Source: a virus. Taken from it: 56,311 bases of DNA. The translations under genes were made by a program, and so were the position numbers. Of this stretch, positions 36,809 through 46,934 are shown piece by piece. The stretch covers positions 1 through 56,311 of the IMG/VR virus record IMGVR_UViG_3300021420_000314. One strand, 5' to 3'. Below the pieces are notes generated by a model. It ran no database searches. It was not told where the DNA came from and saw nothing but the letters and a program-made list of their open reading frames with translations. Position 1 is the first letter of the stretch; each line of letters opens with the position of its first letter.

Positions 36809-37873
36809 ATGTCTCAGGAAGTCCAGGTGTTTCAAGAGAACACCTCACTCGCGCCCACCGAAGCGATGAAGGCCCTCGCGGCCACGCAGATGGTGGACGA
36901 TCTCGCCGGCGGTATGTCCGGCAACTACGCCATCGTCTCCATACGTGGGGGCAAGTGGCGCATCAAGTTCCACGGCGACGAGAACCCCATCGTGGATCGC
37001 AACGGCGAGCCGGTGCCCAGTCTCGAGGCTGTGATCATCAAAGCCAACCCGTTCCTCACCAAGCAGTACTTCAAGGGCGGTTACGAAGATGGCGACGCCT
37101 CTGCGCCGGTATGCTACTCGACTGATGGCAAGGTGCCGGCGGCTGGCGCACCTGAGAAGCAACATACCAATTGCGCTCTATGCCCTCAGAACAAGTTCGG
37201 CAGCCGGGTCACAGACACTGGTGTGGAAGTTAAGGCGTGTCAGGACAACCGTAAACTGGCTGTCGTCCCCCTGGCCGACATCGAGAACACCGCGTTTGGT
37301 GGCCCTATGCTGTTCCGTGTCCCCGCCTCGGCCCTCAAGGGCCTGGTTACGCTGGGGCAAACGATGAAGTCCCGCGGCTACCCGTACAACGGCGTGGCTG
37401 TGCGGCTCGGGTTCGACATGGACGTGAGCTACCCCAAGCCGACTTTCAAGGCGATTAGACCGCTGACTGAGGCTGAATTCGCCAAGGTAGCCGAGTTGTA
37501 CAGCTCGGCGGCAGTCGAGCAGGTGCTCGGCGGCGAGGCGGCGGCTTCGGGGGCAACTGCTACTACACCGACTGCCCCGGAACAGGCCAAGGTCGACCCG
37601 GACTTCGAGCAGCCGGTGGCTACTCCCATCCCGGTAGCGACTGCTCCCGCTCCGGTAGCAGCCGCAGCGCCCGCGAAGCCCGCGAAGCCGGCCTCCAAGC
37701 CACGTACGAAGCCCGAGGCGCCCAAGACGAATGGGATCACCCTTGGTGCCGCGGCTCCTGCAGCGACCTCCCAGCCGGCTCCTGTGCAGCCTGTGGCAGC
37801 AGCAAGTCCGGCAGCGACACCGAACCTGCAGGACGACATCTCAAGCATCCTGGCCGAACTCAATGCTGAGTAA
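36809..37873 (+). CDS. Single-stranded-DNA-binding-like phage protein
   Basis: The product is 354 residues. Residues 1-220 form the ordered part: GNYAIVSIRGGKWRIKFHGD, then AVIIKANPFLTKQYFKGGYE, CALCPQNKFGSRV with three Cys (a possible zinc site), and LAVVPLADIENT. Phage proteins with this opening lie beside primase-helicase genes and are often annotated as ssDNA-binding proteins. The C-terminal 110 residues are a Pro/Ala/Lys-rich linker ending in an acidic tip (DDISSILAELNAE), a usual interaction tail of such proteins. Function likely but not certain. Confidence 0.7.
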   Translation: MSQEVQVFQENTSLAPTEAMKALAATQMVDDLAGGMSGNYAIVSIRGGKWRIKFHGDENPIVDRNGEPVPSLEAVIIKANPFLTKQYFKGGYEDGDASAPVCYSTDGKVPAAGAPEKQHTNCALCPQNKFGSRVTDTGVEVKACQDNRKLAVVPLADIENTAFGGPMLFRVPASALKGLVTLGQTMKSRGYPYNGVAVRLGFDMDVSYPKPTFKAIRPLTEAEFAKVAELYSSAAVEQVLGGEAAASGATATTPTAPEQAKVDPDFEQPVATPIPVATAPAPVAAAAPAKPAKPASKPRTKPEAPKTNGITLGAAAPAATSQPAPVQPVAAASPAATPNLQDDISSILAELNAE

Positions 37874-37875
37874 CA

Positions 37876-40245
37876 ATGAAAAAGTTCTTCGAGCGGGTCC
37901 TGCCAGATGGGGGGTCGTATAGCCTACTCGCGCTGAGCAAGGGGTCACCGCCGCTAGAGCTGAACGGGATACCCACGTTCGATGCCCTGGTGCACCGGGC
38001 TACCCAGGCCAGCACGAGTCCGCTAGACGTCTACTATGCGGTTGGTTCCTACAAGCCATCTGGACGGCGGGGTGAAGAGGCGCTTGCGAAACGCGCCCTC
38101 TTTCTCGATCTCGATGCTAAGGACTTCGGTTCTAAAGCTGGCACCCTTACGGCACTTAACACATTCGTACGCAGTGTGGGCCTACCAGCTCCGGCCATCG
38201 TGGTCGATTCGGGTGGTGGATACCATGTCTACTGGCCGTTTGCGGAACCTCTGGAGGTGGCCGCTTGGCGAGCTCTGGCCCTGGCGCTCAAAGCGGCATG
38301 TAAGTCAACTGGCTTCGACGCCGATCCTACCGCTACCGCAGACGCTGCGCGCGTTCTACGGATACCCGGGACCCTTAATCACAAATACATACCGCCGCGT
38401 CCTGTTCAAGTGCTACAGGATACTGGCGCGGTGTTTGAACCCGCGGATCTTTTTCGTGCCCTCCAGCCCCAACAAGTTGCCCTGGCCGATACCGCCCTCC
38501 CCGTACCAAAGAGTGCACTCGATACAAGTATCAACGACGACCTCGCAGGGGGGACATCGTATGACCCGCTTACTAGCACCGAAGTAGAGTCGATGCTGAA
38601 GGCGATCGTTATCCCCTCGACGGGTAACGAGCGCCGCAATACGTGGACTCTGGTGCTCGCGGCCCTGAAAGACTGGGACCAGGGCGAGGAAGGTTTCAAG
38701 CTGGCAGACGCTTGGAGTTCGTCCCAGGCTGCGTACCGCGGCACCGCCGACGTGCGCAAGACCTGGGACTCTTTTGTCCGTTCCGATGGACCCAAGGTCA
38801 CGATTGGAACCATCGTCAAGATGGCGAAGGACGCTGGCTGGTCGGGACCTGTCGCGGAGGATGATCATGACGTCGTCGATGTCAGCTCTCAAGGGTTCAT
38901 TGCGGAGGCTGTACGCGCTGATGTTCGCGCGCAGGAGTCTCTGGCGCGAGGCCGCAATCGCCTTACGATTGAAGAAGCCCGATCAACTCTCACCTCCGAT
39001 TTTATATATGTCGAAAACCAAGGAACTTATTACTCTATCGGCAGACGGAACTGTCTGGGTAAGGAAGTCATCGACGACCTCAACGCCTGGCGCATGCCAC
39101 GAAGCAGCAACGGAGCATCGCTCTCTGCGGTCACCATCCTCAAGAATTCTCCCAACACTCGGCAGGTGGACTCACTGGGCTTCGCGCCTGGTCAGAGCTT
39201 TGTGTTCTCTGAGAACAACCGTCGTTACGTCAATCGGTATGTGGATCCGCCACCTGAAGTGGTCCCGGCAAAAGCAGAGGCTGAACTGTTTCGAGATCTC
39301 TGCGATTACCTTTTTCCCCGCCCGGGGGATCAAGCCTTCAAGCGCTATTGGCTGCAGTATATGGGGCACGTCGTACAGAAACCGCAGACCAAGATCGCTA
39401 CGGCGCTTCTTTTCATCTCTGAGAAGGAAGGTATCGGCAAGACCCTCGCCCTCTACGACATCCCCCGTCTCCTGGTGGGAGTAGACAATGCTACGAAGGT
39501 TACAAATGATGACCTTGAAGGTCGTTTTACAGGCTACCTGGGAAACGCCCACCTCCTCCATCTTGAGGAGATCCACGTCAACGGTCACTGGAGCTCTTCT
39601 AAGATTGCCAACAAGCTCAAGGCTGTTATTACAGACGCTACTGTGCGAGTTGAGCAGAAGGGACTCGACGTGTACAACATACCGAATCGTCTTGTCGTTA
39701 CTGCCACGTCGAACTATAACGATGCTATGTTCATCTCCTCCAGACAGGAGCGACGATGGGGAATCTATGAGCTTTCACCCGATCGCGCCTATAGTGAATC
39801 CCAGCACCGCAAATACTTTGACCTCATCCACCGTTTCCTGGCGAGCGACCGGGCGGCAGGAGTTCTACGTTTCATCTTTGGACGTATCAACCTCGCTGGC
39901 TTCAACCCACAAACCCCCCCACCGATGACGCTGGCCAAGCAGCGCATGAGCGTGCTGTCGATGTCAGAGGAATGCCAGGTGATTCATGATGCTATGGCAA
40001 ATGGTCTCACACCGTTTCATCGTGACCTATTTCAAATCGATGAGGTGCGCGGACTGCTTAAGACGGAACTCAATAAAGTTGTTTCCTCCAAGTGGGCCGC
40101 CCAGCAGCTTCTGCGAGTCGTGCCGGATGCAACGATGACACGTACACGAATTGGCCAGGGAGTAGTTCGAGTCTGGTGCTGGAAGAATCAGTCCCAGTGG
40201 AGGGGCGTTATCGGTGACACCATTAAGAAAGAGCTCGAGCGTTAG
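37876..40245 (+). CDS. Primase-helicase (AEP-like primase fused to superfamily 3-type helicase)
   Basis: The product is 789 residues. The N-terminal part shows primase-polymerase motifs: FLDLDAKD (D78, D80), SGGGYHVYW (H117) and ADAARVLRIPGTLNHK (about 154-169). A central linker with PriCT-like helices covers 240-330. The C-terminal helicase shows EKEGIGKT (516-523) as Walker A, HLLHLEEIHVNG as Walker B, and VVTATSNYNDAMFIS as motif C. This makes primers and unwinds DNA for the family A polymerase. It is the last rightward gene; its stop codon overlaps that of the convergent giant gene. Confidence 0.88.
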   Translation: MKKFFERVLPDGGSYSLLALSKGSPPLELNGIPTFDALVHRATQASTSPLDVYYAVGSYKPSGRRGEEALAKRALFLDLDAKDFGSKAGTLTALNTFVRSVGLPAPAIVVDSGGGYHVYWPFAEPLEVAAWRALALALKAACKSTGFDADPTATADAARVLRIPGTLNHKYIPPRPVQVLQDTGAVFEPADLFRALQPQQVALADTALPVPKSALDTSINDDLAGGTSYDPLTSTEVESMLKAIVIPSTGNERRNTWTLVLAALKDWDQGEEGFKLADAWSSSQAAYRGTADVRKTWDSFVRSDGPKVTIGTIVKMAKDAGWSGPVAEDDHDVVDVSSQGFIAEAVRADVRAQESLARGRNRLTIEEARSTLTSDFIYVENQGTYYSIGRRNCLGKEVIDDLNAWRMPRSSNGASLSAVTILKNSPNTRQVDSLGFAPGQSFVFSENNRRYVNRYVDPPPEVVPAKAEAELFRDLCDYLFPRPGDQAFKRYWLQYMGHVVQKPQTKIATALLFISEKEGIGKTLALYDIPRLLVGVDNATKVTNDDLEGRFTGYLGNAHLLHLEEIHVNGHWSSSKIANKLKAVITDATVRVEQKGLDVYNIPNRLVVTATSNYNDAMFISSRQERRWGIYELSPDRAYSESQHRKYFDLIHRFLASDRAAGVLRFIFGRINLAGFNPQTPPPMTLAKQRMSVLSMSEECQVIHDAMANGLTPFHRDLFQIDEVRGLLKTELNKVVSSKWAAQQLLRVVPDATMTRTRIGQGVVRVWCWKNQSQWRGVIGDTIKKELER

Positions 40246-40259
40246 TAGTTCACGAGCTC
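40231..40259. terminator. Hairpin over the convergent stop codons
   Basis: GAGCTCG (40231-40237) and CGAGCTC (40253-40259) form a 7-bp stem with a 15-base loop that contains both stop codons of the convergent genes. On the minus strand it is followed by TTTCTT; on the plus strand by TTTG only. It probably serves mainly the leftward transcripts. Confidence 0.55.
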
Positions 40260-43200
40260 GTTTGCGCGCGGATCCCGCGTAGGCTGTCCGGTCGCAACTG
40301 CTTCCTGTCCCTTCACTCCCACCTGGGCCCGGCGGAAATCCGAGTAGGAGATCTTGTGACCCGGGTTCAACGTGTTGAAGTGTTGTATCCGATCCATGAT
40401 CGAACCCTTCTGACCCTCGGGCGAAGTCATGTACTGGCTGATCAGCTCGAACTTGCGCTGATCCTCCCATGCCTTGTACCCGCGCACTGTCCCCTCACGC
40501 TCCTGCACATTGGCCACACCCGATGGCTTGAGGCCGAGCGCCTGCCACACCGCGGCGCCGGCTGACGGCGGCGTGAGCTGCGCACCCAGGGTAGATTGAC
40601 GTCCGCTGGAGTAGAGCTGCCAGGCTTTCTGCACGTCGTGCATCGCCTTGATGGGCACCATGTGCATGAAGCCGCCGAGCATGTCGCCACGCTCAAAGGC
40701 GTCCCGCGCACTGGTGTACTGATCGGCAACCATCTGAGGCATCGGGCCCAGCATGGTGCCGGCGAACGCCATCAGCTTGTCCTTCGTCGAGCCTAGGAGG
40801 TCAGGAGGATCATGTAGGAACAGATCCGATAGACCCATGCGTGACGAAAGATCGAAGCCAAGCAGACGAGGTAGGCCGCCAGTGATTGCTTGTACCGCAG
40901 CTGGGCCCACCAGATCAGAGACGAAGTGACGAATCGAAGTGTCGAGGTCAAAGTAGTTATCGGGGTCATTGAAGAGCTTGTTGTATGCGTAGACAGCCAG
41001 GCGCACCGGCTCGAGTACTGCACCCTTGATCACGCCGGCGAAGATCGACGTGCCGAGCACCATGCCCGCCACAGTCTTCGCCGCCTCAGCGCGCGACTTG
41101 GTCTCAGCATACACCATGTTCTTGATGTTGGAGTACAGCAGGTGCGCCATGCCCTGGGTGTAGGTCCGGAACATCGTGATCGAGTTGAAGTTGCGCCCCA
41201 CCATCTTGAAGACCCGGCTCTTGTTCCCCTGGCCGTAGTCCATGTGGGTCTCCTTTACGAAGTCCAGCGCCTTACTGAGGTCACCACCAGTAAGCTCAAG
41301 ACCCGCCAGACCCGTGGAGATGCGATTGAATACATCCGCCATGTGAGGTAGTAGGCGGGCATAGTCGAACGCACGCGTTCCCACATTGCCAAAGAGTCCC
41401 TTACCCTGAGCCATGTTTCCAAGCTCAGCGTAGAACGAGGACTGTAGGAGGCCCCGGTCCATGAGTTGCGCGAGATGGGAATTCTCACCCTTGGCCCACT
41501 TAGCCAGGCGCGGATCTTTCTGAACTGCACGGAGCACCGCCTCTTCAATCCGATTACCGTTGAAGTGCGCGTCAGTTCCCGGAAGCCCATAGAGGTGCTC
41601 CATAAAAGCCTGGTGGAATGCAGGGCCCGAGACTACTCGCATCGCGTGTCCGAAGGAACTGAACGTCTTGCCGTAGCCCCAGCGGGCGCCTGCCACAGGC
41701 ATGGCGGTTGTAAAATTCTGCGTCATCCAGATCCCTGCGTGGGACGGACTCGCGAGGAAGTTCATGAACCCCAGCTTCGCCATGGCACTGTTGAGCGCCG
41801 ACTTCGGCTGGCCGTACTGCGAGATGTCCTGGGTGAGCCGCTTGTTGAGCTCGTCCATCACCTGGCCGCGGCGGGTAACGGTCTTCTGATCGACGCCGCC
41901 CTCCGGGTTCTTCGCCATGTCGCGGATCTTGCCGAGCGCCTCGCCGGCCTTGAACATGGTCGACAGGTGGCTGGTGTTCCATGCCAGTGACTGGGCATGC
42001 TCCGCGAAGTTGCGTCCCATCTCCTCGGGTTTCACACCACCGCTACCCTTGCGGGCGAGCTTGGAGGCTGCGTAGGCAGACCGGCTGGCCAGGATAGACG
42101 TGTAGGTCTTCTTCAGCGCGGCCACCAGGGCGTCAGTCTCCGGGCCAGCGCCATTGCGAGTGAGCCGGCGGGTGGCTTCGGCAACAACGTTCTGGACTCC
42201 ACCAGCAAGTGGGGTGGAATTCTCTGAAAGAACTTTCTGTGTGACGGGGCCAACATCGAAGCCCTGACGGCGCAGTGCCTCAGCGTGCTCCTGAGCCTCC
42301 ACAGCGTTCGAGTGCATGCTGACGTAATCAGCCTTGTAGTTGACATTGAACTTGCCTCCGAGCTCCTCGATCTTGGCGGTGCTCTTTGGCGACAGCGCGC
42401 GGATCTTATCAGAGAACGCCTGGGCCTCGGCCTTGGTACCGAATGACCGGTCACCTTCTGGCTTGACCTGCACTACGAGATCTCCGTGCCGCCCCAGGTG
42501 GAAGTACGGCCCGTCGATCTGGTGGAGACTCGCGGTGTTGTTGAGCGAGTCGATCAGCCCCTTGTTGCGGTCGCCAACATCAATCAGCTTGCCCGTGCCT
42601 ACCAGCGACTCATAGTCACCCGGGCTGCGCGCAGAATACAGGAGCGCGCGTTGCGCCTGAGTAACATCCCGGTCACTGTAGCTGTCCAGCGATACGTCAA
42701 TAGCAGCGCGACGCATCTGTTTCGTAGCCCATTCATTCCAGTCGCGCTCCTTCGTGTAGACGCCCTGCGCCTCGGGCGAGAGCTTGTTCCACCGCGCCGT
42801 GAAGTCGTCGTAGCGAGCCTGGAACTTCGGCTCAGCCTGGATGCTCACAGACTGCAGATGCGGTGCCTTGGTGGGATCGATCCCCCAGATGGTGGTGTCC
42901 CGCTGTAGTGCGCCAAGGCGGCTGTCCTCGTCCTTTCCCAGGAAAGAACGGTCCCTGGAAATTTCACCGGCACGACCCAGCATCTTGCCCGAGATAACGG
43001 CCTTCTGCTGCTCGGTGTTAGCCAGTTGGTTCATCGGATTCAGGTGGTCGTCGCTGCCGAACCAGTGCGAGTTGGTTCTCAGGATCTGGTCGTGAGTCTC
43101 ATCCGCAAGGACGACACGGCGGACCGCAGCCGGCACCCGGCCGCGTACAGAGCGATTGAAGTCCCGTGCAGTATCTGCGGCCCTGTCTCCAACCGTGCGA

Positions 43201-46200
43201 CGTAGCTCCCCTTCATGAGGTAGCGCCCTCTGAGGTTTATCAGCCATCGCATGCTGAATGACCTGGAGCGCAGCTGCCGTACGACTCGGATGATTGAGTG
43301 GGATTGCTTCACCGTTGAACTCCTTGTCGGCGCCCATAATCTTCCCGGTGACATCCAGGATGTTGTCGAACAGCTGTCCCTGGCGGCCAGACTTCATACC
43401 GAACAGGCCGCGGATCGCATCCGCCAGCTGGTGCAATATCGGACGCAGCTTCTCTCCGGGCTGCCGATAGTTCTCGGAGTCCATCAGGAACTTTTTGAAG
43501 CTCGGGTTCGTCAGCGCCTCGGACATAAACTCGTACGGATTCTCCATGCCGTACATGTCATAGATCTTTTCCAGGGGTCCCTGCTCGAGATGCATGTAGA
43601 CCTCGCGCTCCTTCGCGATCTGATGTAGACGCTCGATCTCCTTGGTGAATGGATGATTCGGGTTGGCGCGCATGAAGCGTACGGTTGCGCCGTGCACTGC
43701 TTCATGCAGGAGGATTTGGTACGGCGGTATGCCCTTGCTATTCTCGCCGGCGCGGATCTGAATTTCTTGTCGTCCATCGCCGGGAAAGTACGAGTGCATA
43801 CCCAGGTCTTCGGTGGGACCTGCCTGCGCATCCAGGACGCGGCTTCGCGAGTAAACCGCCATGTCAGGTACGACATTGCGTATCGCCTTCGCGATGCTGC
43901 CAATGATGGCGCTATCCTGGTGCCCCTCCGCAGTGCCGATGATCTGGTCCAGCAGGCGGTGCAGGCTCATCGGCGTGTTGAGATCCATCACGTCGTGCAG
44001 CATCCCGTGGAACCCTGATTGATCCAGACGCGTGGCGAGCGGAGTCACCAGGCGCTGTGCGGAGGCAGGTGCCGTGCGCATCGGATTGTCATATCGTTGA
44101 TCGTTGAATTCTTCGTCGACTTCTTCGTCTCGAGTCTTCGGCCGAGCGCGATCGCGGGCCTCTCCTTCATGATAGGCAACCATGGTCTCGACGTCGTCGG
44201 TGCTCAGGTGCGGCTGCACTTCCTGTATGAGCTTCGTCAGACGATCACGCGCCACCTTGCGTGCAGGCTCATCTTCAGCCTTGACCAGTGCATCGCCGGC
44301 AGCCTTGAGCTTCACCACCTCGCCGGCGGTAACTTTGCGCGGCTTGGTCTCATCGGGGACATCCTCGATGACCTTGACCTTCGGCTCATTTGATTTTGTT
44401 TCTGATTTCGTAGCTGCACTACGATTCTCGCGTTCTTTCAAAACGCGCGCCTTGATCTTCTCGCTCTTGTTGGGCAGCTCCGGAGGCGACGGTGTGTGCT
44501 TGGGGTTCATCAACCCCTCAGCGGCATCCAACATATTCTTGGCATGCCAGTCCATCATGGAGTGGCCGATGCCCTGCCCCTTACCCATGGCCTCTTCGGA
44601 CTTCAGGTCGAGCCGCGCCACTGCGCGCGCAGCGTCGGCCGCTGCCTGCACACGCGACTCATCGGCGAGACCGCCCTCGTGCGCGGCCTTGGCAGCAGCC
44701 ATGAGCTGCCGCGCGAACGCTGCGATGTTGCCAGCGCGATCTTTCACCGAGCCTGCGCGCTTCTTTCCTTCAGGCGGGACTTCGCTCTGCTTGAACTCTG
44801 CGCGCACCTGGTCAAGGTGTTGGAACGCAACTGGTATGTTGTTAGTATTTTCGGTATTGCTCGCGGGCTGCTCTCGTATATCTTCGTGCCCACGAACGGA
44901 TTCGGCTTGTGGTGCAGAAGCCACAGGCTCAGCCGGGGATTGTCGCACGGGCTCGGGAGCAGGTGCAGTCTTGACGGGCGCTTCGGGGGGCGCCTCTTCC
45001 TTGACAGTCTGCCCACGAACGATAGCTTCCTCCGGAACGTGTACCACAGTGCCGGTAGGCTCCCCCTCGTGATCGACCAGCATCACCGGCCGCTTCCCTT
45101 CCTTGGCCTCGCCCTGGACTATGGCCGCGCGCTCGCCGCCGCCCGTCCGGATGATCACCCGTTCTGGGCCTGCAGCTGGCTTTTGTAACTCTTCTGGTGC
45201 GGCCGTAACCGGTTTGGGCTTCTCAGCGGCCTCTGGCGCCACCGGAACGGCCCCCTCACTCGGCCCCGGAGCGACGCCGATCTCGGCAGGTGGGGCTTCT
45301 GGTGAAGCAACTCCAGCCTCCCGACGGGCCAAAGCCTCTGGCATGGTCGTGACTACGGGGGTCTTGCCCTCCTGAGCCATCTCCTGGGCGCGAGCCTGGA
45401 CCTCCTCGGGCTTGACCAGGCTCTCGGACGCCACGGCGCCCTCGGGCGTCTTGCCCTGCACAACCATGGTCGCTTCGTTCGTCTTGCCGCCACCAGCGCC
45501 GGTGAGCTCACCCAGCACGGCCTGCATGTCGGGGTTGGACTTCTTCAGCGCGCGAGCCGCCTTGGCGCCTTCAGGTCCATCGACCAGGAGCACGCCGCCC
45601 TTGCCGTCGAAGTTCCGCATCTGCTGGGTGCCCTGAGCCAGGTCAGCCAGACCGTCGGGGCCGAGCGCCACCCTGTTCTCTGGGCTCAGGTACACCGCCT
45701 TGCGCGCGGTCTTCGGATCTTTCATGTCCGCGACCTGAGCCTTGAGGTCAGCTATCGGTTCCGCAGTCGGATGGTCGGCGGGGCGCGCGCCGGTGAACTG
45801 CACCGGGCTCCCCGTATTGTCGATGGCAATGCCACCACCAATATCAGCGGGCGGCGGTGGCTCCGCGCCCACCTTGCCAGGCTCGCCCTCCGGGGGAGGC
45901 ATGAGCTCGGGCGGCAGCGTGCCGCCACGATCAATGAATCCTTTGGAGTTCTTCGGCTTAGCGAGCCAGCCGAAGATACCGCCCATCAAGCCAGAGGTGA
46001 TCAGGCTCGCAGGATCAGTCGGGTCGATCTTGTCAGCTGCATCTCGATATCCACCGCTACGCAGGATTCCCTGTGCGGCCCACTCGGACGCTGCACTCAC
46101 GCCCGCGGCGAATGTCCCGTTGGCGAGCACACGCTTGATTACGCTGGGGCTCTTGAACGGCACGGACATGCCGGCCGCGTTCGCGATAAGATTGGTCGCC

Positions 46201-46934
46201 ACCAAGGCATAGGTCGTCTTGAGGTCCTGCCCAGCGTCCACCGATTCGGTGCCGGCATTCATCGCCGCCTGGCCCATGTAGGCTTCCGGGCCTAGGGCCA
46301 GGGGCGCGAGGCCGGCGATACCACCGGCAACAATCTTCGCACCCTCACTCGTCTGCTCCGCGTTGCGTGCGGAGTTCTCCTGGTAGTATTTGATCGCAGG
46401 ATCGTACGTGTCGGCGATGGCCTTGAAGCCGGCGTCGGCGCGCGCGTCTGAGTCACCGGGGAGCAGGCGGTTGCCGGTGTTGGCAAACACACCCCAGCCG
46501 AGATTGCTCAGACCCTTGCCAGTGGCGGCCAGACCCTCGCCGAGCTTGTTGCCGAACTCATCCCAGAAGCCCTGCATGGTGCCGGGTGTCTTCTGCTCGG
46601 TCTTCGTCTTTACCGGGCCATGCCACTGCATCTCCTGAGCGTTAGCTGATGGGCCTTCGTCACCAGGCGCTTGAGCGGTCGGGGACGGCCCCGCACCCAT
46701 GACGCCAACCACAGAGGCGTTGGGACTCGGACCCATGGTCGGGGGAGCGAGCTGGGCATCGGTGAATCCTTCGGATTTGAGGTCGCTGACGGAACGGGCT
46801 CGAGCCTCGCCGGTCGTCTTCGGACCGCCCGTAAGAGCCTGGTGGGCTACCGCCTCAGCACCGCTCAGGAGCTGCTGCGAGCCTTCGTCAGGGAGAGGGA
46901 CTGCTACCACTTGACCCACCTTGATCAGCGGCAT
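40242..46934 (-). CDS. Giant internal virion (polyvalent) protein with HExxH and PLxRFG-like motifs
   Basis: The product is 2230 residues, the largest in the window. Residues about 100-330 contain hydrophobic, Gly-rich stretches. Residues about 350-950 are Pro/Ala/Glu-rich and probably flexible. QILLHEAVHGATV holds HEAVH at 1077-1081, the zinc-metallopeptidase motif. DGPYFHLGRHGDLVV at about 1473-1487 resembles the PLxRFG motif of large phage polyvalent proteins, with His replacing Phe. The C-terminal 500 residues are helical with hydrophobic segments. Such proteins are packed in the head and ejected into the host with DNA. A peptidase role inside the host or envelope is possible. It overlaps the previous gene by 47 bases. 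Confidence 0.82.
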   Translation of the reverse strand: MPLIKVGQVVAVPLPDEGSQQLLSGAEAVAHQALTGGPKTTGEARARSVSDLKSEGFTDAQLAPPTMGPSPNASVVGVMGAGPSPTAQAPGDEGPSANAQEMQWHGPVKTKTEQKTPGTMQGFWDEFGNKLGEGLAATGKGLSNLGWGVFANTGNRLLPGDSDARADAGFKAIADTYDPAIKYYQENSARNAEQTSEGAKIVAGGIAGLAPLALGPEAYMGQAAMNAGTESVDAGQDLKTTYALVATNLIANAAGMSVPFKSPSVIKRVLANGTFAAGVSAASEWAAQGILRSGGYRDAADKIDPTDPASLITSGLMGGIFGWLAKPKNSKGFIDRGGTLPPELMPPPEGEPGKVGAEPPPPADIGGGIAIDNTGSPVQFTGARPADHPTAEPIADLKAQVADMKDPKTARKAVYLSPENRVALGPDGLADLAQGTQQMRNFDGKGGVLLVDGPEGAKAARALKKSNPDMQAVLGELTGAGGGKTNEATMVVQGKTPEGAVASESLVKPEEVQARAQEMAQEGKTPVVTTMPEALARREAGVASPEAPPAEIGVAPGPSEGAVPVAPEAAEKPKPVTAAPEELQKPAAGPERVIIRTGGGERAAIVQGEAKEGKRPVMLVDHEGEPTGTVVHVPEEAIVRGQTVKEEAPPEAPVKTAPAPEPVRQSPAEPVASAPQAESVRGHEDIREQPASNTENTNNIPVAFQHLDQVRAEFKQSEVPPEGKKRAGSVKDRAGNIAAFARQLMAAAKAAHEGGLADESRVQAAADAARAVARLDLKSEEAMGKGQGIGHSMMDWHAKNMLDAAEGLMNPKHTPSPPELPNKSEKIKARVLKERENRSAATKSETKSNEPKVKVIEDVPDETKPRKVTAGEVVKLKAAGDALVKAEDEPARKVARDRLTKLIQEVQPHLSTDDVETMVAYHEGEARDRARPKTRDEEVDEEFNDQRYDNPMRTAPASAQRLVTPLATRLDQSGFHGMLHDVMDLNTPMSLHRLLDQIIGTAEGHQDSAIIGSIAKAIRNVVPDMAVYSRSRVLDAQAGPTEDLGMHSYFPGDGRQEIQIRAGENSKGIPPYQILLHEAVHGATVRFMRANPNHPFTKEIERLHQIAKEREVYMHLEQGPLEKIYDMYGMENPYEFMSEALTNPSFKKFLMDSENYRQPGEKLRPILHQLADAIRGLFGMKSGRQGQLFDNILDVTGKIMGADKEFNGEAIPLNHPSRTAAALQVIQHAMADKPQRALPHEGELRRTVGDRAADTARDFNRSVRGRVPAAVRRVVLADETHDQILRTNSHWFGSDDHLNPMNQLANTEQQKAVISGKMLGRAGEISRDRSFLGKDEDSRLGALQRDTTIWGIDPTKAPHLQSVSIQAEPKFQARYDDFTARWNKLSPEAQGVYTKERDWNEWATKQMRRAAIDVSLDSYSDRDVTQAQRALLYSARSPGDYESLVGTGKLIDVGDRNKGLIDSLNNTASLHQIDGPYFHLGRHGDLVVQVKPEGDRSFGTKAEAQAFSDKIRALSPKSTAKIEELGGKFNVNYKADYVSMHSNAVEAQEHAEALRRQGFDVGPVTQKVLSENSTPLAGGVQNVVAEATRRLTRNGAGPETDALVAALKKTYTSILASRSAYAASKLARKGSGGVKPEEMGRNFAEHAQSLAWNTSHLSTMFKAGEALGKIRDMAKNPEGGVDQKTVTRRGQVMDELNKRLTQDISQYGQPKSALNSAMAKLGFMNFLASPSHAGIWMTQNFTTAMPVAGARWGYGKTFSSFGHAMRVVSGPAFHQAFMEHLYGLPGTDAHFNGNRIEEAVLRAVQKDPRLAKWAKGENSHLAQLMDRGLLQSSFYAELGNMAQGKGLFGNVGTRAFDYARLLPHMADVFNRISTGLAGLELTGGDLSKALDFVKETHMDYGQGNKSRVFKMVGRNFNSITMFRTYTQGMAHLLYSNIKNMVYAETKSRAEAAKTVAGMVLGTSIFAGVIKGAVLEPVRLAVYAYNKLFNDPDNYFDLDTSIRHFVSDLVGPAAVQAITGGLPRLLGFDLSSRMGLSDLFLHDPPDLLGSTKDKLMAFAGTMLGPMPQMVADQYTSARDAFERGDMLGGFMHMVPIKAMHDVQKAWQLYSSGRQSTLGAQLTPPSAGAAVWQALGLKPSGVANVQEREGTVRGYKAWEDQRKFELISQYMTSPEGQKGSIMDRIQHFNTLNPGHKISYSDFRRAQVGVKGQEAVATGQPTRDPRANELVNY

